DNA from: Clostridiales bacterium UBA7044 | GTDB taxonomy: Bacteria; Bacillota; Clostridia; Oscillospirales; Oscillospiraceae | Assembly: GCA_002493965.1 (NCBI GenBank) | Contig: DLAP01000018.1 | Span: forward strand, 1 to 13,454 | Length of the DNA stretch: 13,454 nt | Direction of reading: 5' to 3' | In this document: positions 6,332-13,454 of the stretch, piece by piece | Layout of the letters: each line of letters starts with the position of its first letter | Position numbering within the stretch: position 1 is the first letter of the stretch | Made by a program: the position numbers and the translations under genes | Notes under the pieces: generated by a model | What the model saw: only the letters and a program-made list of their open reading frames with translations | Told to the model about the DNA's origin: nothing | The model's database searches: none

Positions 6332-9300
6332 TTAACAATTACAGCAGCTTCTGTACCGGTCGATGAACACCTTGCTCTGCTTCAGGCTGTCCACCCCGGA
6401 GGCAAGCTTTAGCCGGAGGGTGGGCTCCTTGACATTTGCCAGGAAAGTGACCCGGGTCTTGTAGTCCGGGTCGGCACACAGGGCGCTGACGGCCTCGAAG
6501 TTCAGGTTCACAAGGGTAAACAGCACATCTCCGGCCTTCTGACGGATGTCCTTGACCCCGGCGTCCTTGGCTCTGGCCCGGAGCAGGGCGATGTCAATGA
6601 GGTTCAGCACGCCCTTAGGCGGCTCGCCGTACCGGTCCACAATCTCGTCCAGCAGATCATCGGCGTCCTCTTGGGACCGGATAGCGGCCATCCGGCGGTA
6701 CAGATCCATCCGCTCCTCGCCCCGGGAGACGTAATCCTTGTCCACGTTGGCGGTGATGGTGAGATCGGCGGTGCAGTCCGGGGCCTTGGGGGCTTCTCCA
6801 CGCTCCTCCAGAACCGCTTCGTCCAATAACTTTAAATACATATCATAGCCCACGCTGGACATATGGCCGGACTGCTCAGAGCCTAAGAGGTTGCCTGCGC
6901 CCCGAATCTCCAGGTCCCGCATGGCGATTTTGAAGCCGGAGCCAAATTCGGCAAAGTCCCGGATAGCGGAAAGCCGTTTTTCCGCAATTTCCGTCAGGTT
7001 CTTGTCGGGGCGGTAGGTGAAGTAGGCATAGGCGTGGCGGGTGGACCGGCCTACCCGGCCCCGCAGCTGGTGGAGCTGGCTCAGGCCGAACCGGTCGGCG
7101 TTTTCGATGATCAGGGTGTTGGCGTTGGGAATGTCCAGGCCGGTCTCAATGATGGTGGTGCACACCAGTACCTGAATCTCCCCCTCGGCCATGGCCTGCA
7201 TCACGTCGCTTAAGGCGTCCTCTCCCATCTGTCCGTGGGCAATCCCTACCCGCAGACCGGGGATCCGTTTCGTCAGGGCGCTGGCGCACTGGTCGATGGT
7301 CTCCGTCCGGTTGTGGAGATAGTAGACCTGGCCCCCCCGCTCCACCTCCCGACGGATGGCGTCGTCAATGACGGCGTTGTTATGCTCCATGACGAAGGTC
7401 TGGACGGGATAACGGTCTGCGGGGGGTTCCTCAATGGTGGACATATCCCGCAGGCCCGACAGGGCCATGTTGAGGGTCCGGGGAATGGGGGTGGCGGACA
7501 GGGTGAGCACGTCCACGCCCTTGGACATTTCCTTTAAACGCTCCTTGTGGCTGACGCCGAAGCGCTGCTCCTCGTCGATGATGAGCAGCCCCAGATCCTT
7601 AAACTGGACGCTCTTTTGCAGCAGCTTGTGGGTGCCGATGATCAGGTCCACGTTGCCGGAGGCAATATCCCGCAGGGTCTTCTGCTGCATTTTGGGGGTG
7701 CGGAACCGGCTGAGGACGTCGATGTTTACGGGGAAGCCCCGGAACCGGCTTACGGCGGTCTGGTAATGCTGCTGGGCCAGCACCGTGGTGGGCACCAGAA
7801 TGGCTGCCTGCTTGCCGTCCATAACGGCCTTCATCACCGCCCGGAGAGCAACCTCCGTCTTGCCGAAGCCCACGTCACCGCAGAGCAGCCGGTCCATAGG
7901 GGCGGGGGACTCCATATCCCGCTTCACCTCGGCAATGCAGCGCAGCTGGTCGTCGGTTTCAGGGTAGGGGAAGTTGTCCTCAAACTCCTGCTGCCAGGGG
8001 GCATCAGCGGAGAAGGCGTAGCCCGGCTGCCGCTTTCGGGCGGCGTAAAGCTGGATCAGCTCTCCCGCCATGTCCTTGGCGGCCTTTCTCGCCTTGGCCT
8101 TGGTCTTCTGCCAGGCGTCGGAACCGATTTTGTTCAGCTTGACATTGCTGTCCTCCCCACCGCCGCCAATGTATTTGCTGACTAAGTCCAGCTGGGTGGC
8201 GGGAACGAAGAGAGTGTCACTGCCCTGATAGGCGATTTTGATGTAATCCTTGACGGCTCCCTCCACCTTGATCTGCTCCATGGCGACAAAGCGGCCAATG
8301 CCGTAGTTTTCGTGAACCACCAGGTCTCCGGGGGTCAGGTCGGTAAAGGAGTTCAGCTTCTGCCGGTTGGTGGCGCCAGCCTTTTTGGCCGCCCGTTTTT
8401 TTGGCTCGCTTTTCGCCATAAGCTGGCCTTCGGTGAGCACCGCGATTCTTGACATGGGGTACTCCATGCCGAAGGGCAGGGTGCCGTCGCTGAGGAGAAT
8501 CTGCCCGGGCCCGGGCAGAGTTGTCAGGGGGATGCACAGGAACGCAGACAGCCCCTTCTCCCGGAGCATCTGCTGTAACAGCTCTGCCCGGTGCCGGGAG
8601 CCGCAGAGCACCAGAGAGCCAAACTCCATTTTCTGGTAGTGCTGCAGGTCCGAGGCGGCGGTGTCTAAGTTGCCGCCGTAGCCGGGAAGCTGCTTGGCAG
8701 TCATGGGGTAGAGCTGTCTTGGGGGGCAGTCCTCCGGGTAGGCGGCGCCGCCGAAGGCGTCAAAGTAGACTGTGGTCCGGCCCTGAAGCCGGTGGCAGAA
8801 ATCCTCCCAGGTGAAACAAAAGTCGCACAGCTCTCCGGCTACCAGTCCTCCCCCCAGCATACTGTCCAGCTGCATCCCCATTTCCTCCGTGCGGCTGCGG
8901 GCGGTGCGCTGGAGGGCAGCGTGGTCGCAGACGGCGAGAACCGCATTTTTCGGGAAATAGTCCAGGGCGGTGGCCATTTGGGGGTAAATAAGGGCCATAT
9001 ACCGGTCGGAGGCGGGATTATTCAGGCCGTTTTCGTATTTCTCCAGATCCCGGGTCAGGGTGGTGACGAGAGGTTCATTCACGTTTTTCCGACGCTTCTG
9101 ACGGGAAATCAGCGCGGCGATATCCCGGCACAGGCCCTGGACCCCACCGGGGTGAAGACTGGGCAGGGTCTCACTGACAGGCAGAATGGTGACGCAATCG
9201 CCGTTATCAGTGCGGCGCTGGGTGGTGACATCGAAATAACCCATGGTGTCCAGCTCGTCTCCGAAGAACTCCGCCCGGATGGGCTGATCGGCGGCAGGGG

Positions 9301-9850
9301 AGAAGATATCTAAGATTCCGCCCCGGACGGCAAACTGGCCGCTGCCCTCCACCATGCCGCAGCGGCTGTAGCCCGCAGCGGTAAGCTTTTGGATCAGCGA
9401 CTCCATGGGGTATTCCTTGCCCACCTCCAGGGTAAAGGCGGCTTGCATCAGAACATCCCTTGGCATGGTGCGCAGGCTCAGGGATTCCCAGGTGACGATT
9501 TGGAGGGCGGCTTTGCCCACAGCCAGATCATAAAGCTGCCGCAGCCGCTTCTGTTCCCAGGCCCGGCTGACCACCGCCGCGTCATAGAAGGTCAGCTCCC
9601 GTCCGGGAAGAATGGGAACTACGGTACCGTCCAGGAAGCATTTCAGCTCCTCCTGGAGCCGCTTTGCCGCCATATCATCCTGACACAGCAGCACCAGAGG
9701 ACGATTTAAGTCCCGGCTCAGTCCGGCCAGCATATGACTGCGGTTGATTTGTCCGATGCCGGTGATGGCAACGCTTTCCTTGTGCTTCAGACAGTCCAAA
9801 GCACCGGTGTATTCCGGAATGGTTTTCAGCGCAGAGAGCAGATTTTCCAT
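6332..9850 (-). CDS. mfd: Transcription-repair coupling factor Mfd
   Basis: Mfd removes RNA polymerase stalled at DNA lesions, using ATP-driven translocation, and recruits UvrA. The product is 1172 residues, normal for the family. The N-terminal UvrB-like part is followed by the CarD-like polymerase-interaction domain (about 502-575, LTPGDLVVHENYGIGRF). The translocase shows Walker A GDVGFGKTE (658-666, Lys664), DEEQ (759-762), LSATPIPRT, and a second lobe with QLRGRVGR (about 930). The TRCF C-terminal domain follows. The very end is cysteine-rich (SCCNC). I chose the ATG at 9850 because AGAGG precedes it by 8 bases; an upstream TTG at 9874 in frame lacks a good site. It follows pth after an 89-base gap containing two hairpins and has no promoter I can see there, so it is probably read from the prs promoter. 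Confidence 0.97.
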   Translation of the reverse strand: MENLLSALKTIPEYTGALDCLKHKESVAITGIGQINRSHMLAGLSRDLNRPLVLLCQDDMAAKRLQEELKCFLDGTVVPILPGRELTFYDAAVVSRAWEQKRLRQLYDLAVGKAALQIVTWESLSLRTMPRDVLMQAAFTLEVGKEYPMESLIQKLTAAGYSRCGMVEGSGQFAVRGGILDIFSPAADQPIRAEFFGDELDTMGYFDVTTQRRTDNGDCVTILPVSETLPSLHPGGVQGLCRDIAALISRQKRRKNVNEPLVTTLTRDLEKYENGLNNPASDRYMALIYPQMATALDYFPKNAVLAVCDHAALQRTARSRTEEMGMQLDSMLGGGLVAGELCDFCFTWEDFCHRLQGRTTVYFDAFGGAAYPEDCPPRQLYPMTAKQLPGYGGNLDTAASDLQHYQKMEFGSLVLCGSRHRAELLQQMLREKGLSAFLCIPLTTLPGPGQILLSDGTLPFGMEYPMSRIAVLTEGQLMAKSEPKKRAAKKAGATNRQKLNSFTDLTPGDLVVHENYGIGRFVAMEQIKVEGAVKDYIKIAYQGSDTLFVPATQLDLVSKYIGGGGEDSNVKLNKIGSDAWQKTKAKARKAAKDMAGELIQLYAARKRQPGYAFSADAPWQQEFEDNFPYPETDDQLRCIAEVKRDMESPAPMDRLLCGDVGFGKTEVALRAVMKAVMDGKQAAILVPTTVLAQQHYQTAVSRFRGFPVNIDVLSRFRTPKMQQKTLRDIASGNVDLIIGTHKLLQKSVQFKDLGLLIIDEEQRFGVSHKERLKEMSKGVDVLTLSATPIPRTLNMALSGLRDMSTIEEPPADRYPVQTFVMEHNNAVIDDAIRREVERGGQVYYLHNRTETIDQCASALTKRIPGLRVGIAHGQMGEDALSDVMQAMAEGEIQVLVCTTIIETGLDIPNANTLIIENADRFGLSQLHQLRGRVGRSTRHAYAYFTYRPDKNLTEIAEKRLSAIRDFAEFGSGFKIAMRDLEIRGAGNLLGSEQSGHMSSVGYDMYLKLLDEAVLEERGEAPKAPDCTADLTITANVDKDYVSRGEERMDLYRRMAAIRSQEDADDLLDEIVDRYGEPPKGVLNLIDIALLRARAKDAGVKDIRQKAGDVLFTLVNLNFEAVSALCADPDYKTRVTFLANVKEPTLRLKLASGVDSLKQSKVFIDRYRSCCNC

Positions 9851-9866
9851 AAAGTAACCTCTTGAA

Positions 9867-9879
9867 CCACGCAACGTGG
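9867..9879 (-). promoter_or_regulatory. Small hairpin just upstream of the mfd ribosome binding site
   Basis: CCACG (9867-9871), loop CAA, CGTGG (9875-9879) forms a 5-bp stem in the transcript. It ends about 7 bases before the AGAGG site of mfd. One arm could instead pair with the matching bases at 9912-9916, beyond the larger hairpin. Alternative folding that affects mfd translation is possible but unproven. Confidence 0.4.
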
Positions 9880-9882
9880 CAA

Positions 9883-9915
9883 CGCGGAAAGGGGGTTTTC
9901 CTCCCCCTTTCCGTG
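9883..9915 (-). promoter_or_regulatory. Strong GC-rich hairpin between pth and mfd
   Basis: CGGAAAGGGGG (9885-9895) pairs perfectly with 9903-9913 around a 7-base loop, extended by two more pairs outward (13 bp in total). No T run follows on the minus strand, so full termination is unlikely. It could slow polymerase, protect the 3' end of a pth-containing message, or act as a partial attenuator that lowers mfd expression relative to prs and pth. Confidence 0.55.
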
Positions 9916-9939
9916 GATTTGTGACAATATTTGACTGCT

Positions 9940-10536
9940 TTACGGTTTGGACCCGTTATACCGGTTGGCGGCCTCCGGCACGCCGTCCTCGATGATGGCA
10001 AGAGCCGCTTCCGCGCCGTTTTTCAGGGAAACCGCCAGAGCCTTTTCTTCATTTGCGGAGAAGGAGGACAGCACCCAGTCCGCCAGATCGTAGTCGGGGG
10101 TTGGCTTCGCGCCTACGCCGATTTTCACCCGGGGAAAGTCCTGGCTGCCCAACTCGGCAATGATGGATTTGATGCCGTTGTGCCCGCCGGCGGAGCCTTC
10201 TCCCCGAACCCGGAGCCGTCCCACCGGCAGGGAGATATCGTCAAAGAGGACGATGATCCTCTGGGGCGGGATTTGGAAATAGGCGGACAGCTGCAAAACA
10301 CTGCGGCCGGACAGGTTCATGTAGGTCTGGGGCTTTAAGAGGAACAGCTTTTTGCCCTTCCAGCTGACAACGGTGTACAGGCCCTGGAATTTCAGTTTCT
10401 CTACCTTGCAGCCCAGGGTTTCCGCCAGAAGATCCAGACACCGGAAGCCGGTATTGTGCCGGGAGCGTGCATATTCTGACCCAGGGTTCCCCAGTCCCAC
10501 AATCAGCCAGCTTTCGCCGGAAGTTTTCCCAAACAC
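9940..10536 (-). CDS. pth: Peptidyl-tRNA hydrolase
   Basis: It cleaves the ester bond between peptide and tRNA in prematurely released peptidyl-tRNA, recycling tRNA in the cytoplasm. The product is 198 residues, the usual size. The family residues are present: Asn17 in VGLGNPG, the catalytic His27 in RHNTGF, Asn74 in KPQTYMN, Asp99 in LFDDISLP and Asn120 in GGHNG. The start is a GTG only 3 bases after the prs stop. I see no convincing ribosome binding site before it and no better in-frame ATG upstream of the VGLGNPG motif, so translation is probably coupled to prs. The order prs-pth-mfd is conserved in Bacillota. The exact start is the least certain point. Confidence 0.95.
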   Translation of the reverse strand: MFGKTSGESWLIVGLGNPGSEYARSRHNTGFRCLDLLAETLGCKVEKLKFQGLYTVVSWKGKKLFLLKPQTYMNLSGRSVLQLSAYFQIPPQRIIVLFDDISLPVGRLRVRGEGSAGGHNGIKSIIAELGSQDFPRVKIGVGAKPTPDYDLADWVLSSFSANEEKALAVSLKNGAEAALAIIEDGVPEAANRYNGSKP

Positions 10537-10539
10537 GGC

Positions 10540-11505
10540 TTAGAACAGGTCGGCGATGGAGGTAGCGCCGTGGATGTGCTCGATGGCACGGGCAAAGACG
10601 GGGGCTACATCCAGGAACTTACACTTGCCGCTGGGGGTGTTATTCAGCTGGGGGATGGTATTCAGGAAGACCATTTCCTGAATGGGGCTTTCTTCCAGGC
10701 GCTCATAGGCGGGGCCGGAGAGTACGCCGTGGGTGGCGCAAGCGTATACCTCCTTGGCGCCGCCGATCTCTACCAGAGCCTTGGCGGCGTTGCACAGGGA
10801 GCCGGCGGTATCCACCATGTCGTCATACAGAATGCAGGTCTTGTCCTTCACGTCGCCGATGATGTTCATGACCTCGCAGACATTGGCCTTGGGGCGGCGC
10901 TTATCCACGATGGCCAGACCCATGTGTACCTTGGCGGCAAAGTTCCGGGCACGGCCCACGCTGCCTACGTCGGGGGACACCACCACAAAGTCTTCGTGGT
11001 TATACTGGTCCTCAGGGAATTTTTTCAGGAAGTAATCAACGAAGGTCACGTTGCCCAGCAGATGGTCCAGAGGAATGTCGAAGAAGCCCTGAATCTGGGA
11101 GGCGTGAAGATCCATGGTCAGGATCCGGTCAGCGCCGGCGGCGGTGAGCATATTGGCGACCAGTTTCGCGGAGATGGGATCCCGGGACTTGGCCTTCCGA
11201 TCCTGACGGGCGTAGCCGAAATAGGGAATCACGGCGGTAATCCGGCCGGCGGAGGCCCGACGGCAGGCATCGATCATGACCAGCAGCTCCATGAGATGGT
11301 CGTTGACGGGCTTGCAGGTGGACTGAACCAGAAACACATCCGCGCCGCGGACAGTTTCTTCCAAGGAGACAGAAGCTTCCCCATCGGCAAAGTGCTTGAC
11401 TTCCGCCTTGCCCATGGGAATCCCTAACTCATTGCAGATGGTTTGCGCGAACTTGGGATTGGAATTGCCGCAGAATACCTGGATCTTTTCACCGTACGCA
11501 ATCAT
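10540..11505 (-). CDS. prs: Ribose-phosphate pyrophosphokinase (PRPP synthetase)
   Basis: It transfers pyrophosphate from ATP to ribose 5-phosphate, making PRPP for purine, pyrimidine, histidine, tryptophan and NAD synthesis. The product is 321 residues, typical of class I enzymes. Visible motifs are the ATP-contacting YARQDRK (98-104), the MDLHASQIQGFF segment (131-142), the catalytic-loop DKRR (201-204), and the PRPP-binding loop DDMVDTAGS (228-236). The ATG at 11505 follows a TGAGGT site about 9 bases away. It is the first gene of the minus-strand run and is divergent from uvrA. In B. subtilis glmU (gcaD) precedes prs; here uvrA occupies that place. Confidence 0.97.
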   Translation of the reverse strand: MIAYGEKIQVFCGNSNPKFAQTICNELGIPMGKAEVKHFADGEASVSLEETVRGADVFLVQSTCKPVNDHLMELLVMIDACRRASAGRITAVIPYFGYARQDRKAKSRDPISAKLVANMLTAAGADRILTMDLHASQIQGFFDIPLDHLLGNVTFVDYFLKKFPEDQYNHEDFVVVSPDVGSVGRARNFAAKVHMGLAIVDKRRPKANVCEVMNIIGDVKDKTCILYDDMVDTAGSLCNAAKALVEIGGAKEVYACATHGVLSGPAYERLEESPIQEMVFLNTIPQLNNTPSGKCKFLDVAPVFARAIEHIHGATSIADLF

Positions 11506-11543
11506 CGAATGAATACCTCACTTTATATTCTTTTTATATGTAT

Positions 11544-11560
11544 CTCCGAAGCAGTCGGAG
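11544..11560 (-). promoter_or_regulatory. Hairpin in the prs leader
   Basis: CTCCGA (11544-11549) pairs with TCGGAG (11555-11560) around a 5-base loop, between the predicted prs promoter and the start codon. The leader after it is A/T rich but has no T run that would make it an intrinsic terminator. It may stabilise the 5' end of the prs message. No riboswitch fold was recognised. Confidence 0.4.
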
Positions 11561-11574
11561 GCAGTTACAGTGGT

Positions 11575-11604
11575 ATTATATCATTCCTCCCACCAGAAAA
11601 GCAA
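11575..11604 (-). promoter_or_regulatory. Extended -10 promoter for prs (and probably pth-mfd)
   Basis: On the minus strand the -10 is TATAAT (11580-11575), preceded by TG and one base, an extended -10 element. A -35-like TTGCTT (11604-11599) lies 18 bases upstream. The weak -35 is offset by the extended -10. The leader to the prs ATG would be about 60 bases. No other good promoter was found before pth or mfd, so this one probably drives all three genes. Confidence 0.68.
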
Positions 11605-11694
11605 CCGTTGAAGGATATAAATTCCATGGAAAAAACAGGTGTAATTTTGCCAATTTGTGACGAAACAAACTGTTCCAATCGGAAACGCAGAAAA

Positions 11695-11708
11695 CGAAAT
11701 TTTGTTTG
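11695..11708 (+). promoter_or_regulatory. Weak LexA-box-like dyad upstream of uvrA
   Basis: CGAAATTTTGTTTG resembles the Gram-positive LexA operator CGAAC-N4-GTTCG, with one mismatch in each half. It lies 11 bases before the uvrA -35. uvrA is an SOS gene in many bacteria, which makes it plausible, but the match is imperfect and the surrounding sequence is A/T rich. Confidence 0.3.
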
Positions 11709-11718
11709 CAAAAAAGAC

Positions 11719-11747
11719 TTGTGCCTTTCGGAATTCTGTGGTATACT
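11719..11747 (+). promoter_or_regulatory. Extended -10 promoter for uvrA
   Basis: The -10 is TATACT (11742-11747), with TGG directly before it (extended -10). A weak -35, TTGTGC (11719-11724), is 17 bases upstream. Transcription would start near 11754, giving a leader of about 46 bases. The promoter diverges from the prs promoter about 115 bases away. Confidence 0.65.
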
Positions 11748-11764
11748 ATCCTCTAGAAAATTTT

Positions 11765-11782
11765 GCCGGGGGAGTGTCCGGC
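11765..11782 (+). promoter_or_regulatory. Small hairpin in the uvrA leader
   Basis: GCCGG (11765-11769) pairs with CCGGC (11778-11782) around an 8-base loop. It sits about 6 bases before the AGGAG ribosome binding site of uvrA, leaving that site exposed. It may simply stabilise the message 5' end. Confidence 0.35.
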
Positions 11783-11799
11783 AGTCACAGGAGTAAGCT

Positions 11800-13454
11800 A
11801 TGAACGAAACCATCCGCATTCAGGGCGCCAGAGAAAATAACCTGAAAAACGTGAGTTTGACCATTCCCCGGGACAAACTGGTGGTCTTTACGGGCCTCAG
11901 CGGCTCCGGGAAATCCAGTCTTGCTTTTGATACCATTTACGCCGAGGGACAGCGGCGGTATGTGGAGAGCCTGTCCTCCTACGCAAGGCAGTTTCTGGGC
12001 CAGATGGATAAGCCCGACGTGGATTCCATCGACGGCCTGTCTCCCGCCATTTCCATCGACCAGAAGACCACCTCCAAAAACCCCCGCTCCACTGTGGGTA
12101 CGGTGACGGAGATCTATGACTACCTGCGGCTTCTCTGGGCCAGAGTGGGCATTCCCCACTGCCCCAAGTGCGGGAAAGAAATCCGCCGTCAGACCATCGA
12201 CCAGATCGTGGACCGGGTGGAAGCCATGGGGGAGGGCACAAGGTTTCTGATACTGTCTCCCGTGATCCGGGGGAAGAAGGGCGAGCATAAGAAGGTCTTC
12301 GAGGACGCCCGGAAATCTGGTTTTGCCCGGGTCCGGGTGGACGGCATTGCCTACGATCTGACCGAGGAAATTGCTTGCGAGAAGAATAAAAAGCACACCA
12401 TCGACCTGGTGGTGGACCGGCTGGTACTGAAAGAGGGCCTGCGCCGGCGGCTTACGGACTCCATTGAGACGGCCTGCTCCCATTCCGGAGGCTTAGTGAC
12501 CATCCAGCTGCCCGGCAGCGGGGAGGAGCTGAGCTTTTCCCAGAACTATGCCTGCGAGGACTGCGGCATCAGTCTGACAGAATTGGAACCGCGGATGTTC
12601 TCCTTCAACAATCCCAGCGGGGCCTGCCCAAGCTGTACCGGCCTGGGTTTCCGGCTGATTGCCGACGAGGATCTGGTAATCCCGGACAAAAGTAAGTCCA
12701 TCTTTGACGGGGCCATTCAGGCTTCCGGCTGGCAGAGCGCCCGGACGGATTCCATTTTCCGGATGTATTTTGAAGCCCTGTCCCAGAAGTATCATTTCTC
12801 CCTGACCACGCCGGTAAAAGAACTGAGCAGAGACGTGATGGATGTGATTCTCTACGGCACCAAGGGCGAAAAGCTGCACATGACCTACAACCGGGGAAAC
12901 GGCATGGGAGTGCTGGAGCAGCCCTTCGAGGGGATTCTCAATAATATCACCCGGCGCTATAAGGAGACCCAGTCCGATGCCGCCCGGAAGGAACTGGAGG
13001 AGTGCATGGCCACCGCCCCCTGCCCCCAGTGCGGCGGGGACCGGCTGTCGGACATGGCCCGGGCGGTGACAGTGGGCGGCATCGGCATTATGGACTTCTG
13101 CCGCATGAGCGTCCGGGACGGCCTGGAATTTATGAAAAATCTTCAGCTGGAAGGCAATATGGCCATGGTCGCCGAGCAGATCGTCAAGGAGATCAAGTCC
13201 CGGCTCCAGTTCCTGTCGGACGTGGGACTGAGTTATCTGACCCTCTCCCGGGCCTCCGGCACCCTGTCCGGCGGCGAAAGCCAGCGCATCCGGCTGGCAA
13301 CCCAGATCGGTTCCTCCCTGATGGGGGTGCTGTATATTCTGGACGAGCCATCCATCGGCCTGCACCAGCGGGACAACGATAAGCTGCTGGCAACGCTCAA
13401 GCATCTGCGGGACCTGGGCAACACCCTGATCGTGGTGGAGCACGACGAGGACAC
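11800..13454 (+). CDS. uvrA: Excinuclease ABC subunit A, N-terminal part (cut by the window edge)
   Basis: UvrA is the damage-sensing ATPase of nucleotide excision repair; it loads UvrB on lesions and is recruited by Mfd at stalled polymerase. About 551 codons are visible of a usual 940 or so. The first ATPase half has Walker A GLSGSGKS (32-39) and, after a long insertion, the signature LSGGESQR (from 489) and Walker B LYILDEPSIGL (Asp515, Glu516). The insertion carries a zinc module with Cys252, Cys255, Cys276 and Cys279, and an earlier CPKC pair (121-124). The second ATPase half and second zinc module lie beyond the edge. The ATG at 11800 follows AGGAG by 6 bases. Long open frames on the opposite strand are shadows of this gene. 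uvrB and uvrC are not in view. Confidence 0.97.
   Translation, partial: MNETIRIQGARENNLKNVSLTIPRDKLVVFTGLSGSGKSSLAFDTIYAEGQRRYVESLSSYARQFLGQMDKPDVDSIDGLSPAISIDQKTTSKNPRSTVGTVTEIYDYLRLLWARVGIPHCPKCGKEIRRQTIDQIVDRVEAMGEGTRFLILSPVIRGKKGEHKKVFEDARKSGFARVRVDGIAYDLTEEIACEKNKKHTIDLVVDRLVLKEGLRRRLTDSIETACSHSGGLVTIQLPGSGEELSFSQNYACEDCGISLTELEPRMFSFNNPSGACPSCTGLGFRLIADEDLVIPDKSKSIFDGAIQASGWQSARTDSIFRMYFEALSQKYHFSLTTPVKELSRDVMDVILYGTKGEKLHMTYNRGNGMGVLEQPFEGILNNITRRYKETQSDAARKELEECMATAPCPQCGGDRLSDMARAVTVGGIGIMDFCRMSVRDGLEFMKNLQLEGNMAMVAEQIVKEIKSRLQFLSDVGLSYLTLSRASGTLSGGESQRIRLATQIGSSLMGVLYILDEPSIGLHQRDNDKLLATLKHLRDLGNTLIVVEHDED

Noticed and set aside
9851..9874. TTG start for mfd eight codons upstream
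   Set aside because: No ribosome binding site precedes it, it lies in a hairpin, and the ATG at 9850 has AGAGG at the right distance.
10570..11427. Plus-strand open frame (285 codons) opposite prs
   Set aside because: prs is unmistakable on the other strand; the plus frame has shadow-like composition and no start signal.
11659..11675. A second LexA-like site (GAA ... TTC) upstream of uvrA
   Set aside because: The half-sites are 8 bases apart instead of 6, so the geometry does not fit a LexA operator.
11785..13443. Two long minus-strand open frames opposite uvrA
   Set aside because: uvrA carries Walker A, zinc-module, signature and Walker B motifs in order on the plus strand; the reverse frames show none.

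Overview
The window is about 13.5 kb of GC-rich, densely coding chromosomal DNA, most likely from a strictly anaerobic gut Clostridia bacterium (Oscillospiraceae/Ruminococcaceae-like). This placement is an inference. It rests on a class III oxygen-sensitive ribonucleotide reductase, the Bacillota gene order prs-pth-mfd, strong AGGAGG-type ribosome binding sites, sigma-A type promoters, and a multi-hairpin intergenic repeat of a kind I associate with that group. No rRNA, tRNA, CRISPR array, phage gene or insertion sequence was seen.

Layout, left to right. Bases 1-366 hold no gene: two terminator-like hairpins (9-44, 71-101), then two facing copies of a hairpin-rich repeat (121-170, 232-327). 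galM (aldose 1-epimerase) lies on the minus strand at 367-1383. It diverges from nrdD (anaerobic ribonucleoside-triphosphate reductase, plus, 1677-3878). The 293-base spacer between them carries a promoter for each gene, a perfect 15-base dyad, and two tandem NrdR-box matches 32 bases apart at the nrdD promoter. After nrdD come a bidirectional terminator (3889-3927) and a separate perfect 19-bp hairpin (4004-4045).

Next is a minus-strand block transcribed right to left: prs (11505-10540), pth (10536-9940), mfd (9850-6332) and a VanW-family membrane-anchored envelope protein (6250-4070). prs, pth and mfd follow the Bacillota order known from Bacillus subtilis, but without the ctc and fin genes found there. 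The VanW gene has its own extended -10 promoter directly after mfd. uvrA starts at 11800 on the plus strand, divergent from prs, and runs off the right edge after about 551 codons.

The genes are mostly housekeeping. prs makes PRPP for nucleotide synthesis, nrdD makes deoxynucleotides without oxygen, pth recycles peptidyl-tRNA, and mfd and uvrA act in the same pathway of transcription-coupled nucleotide excision repair. I found no convincing new system. The most informative signals are regulatory or structural: the NrdR tandem, the composite repeats, and the hairpins between pth and mfd.
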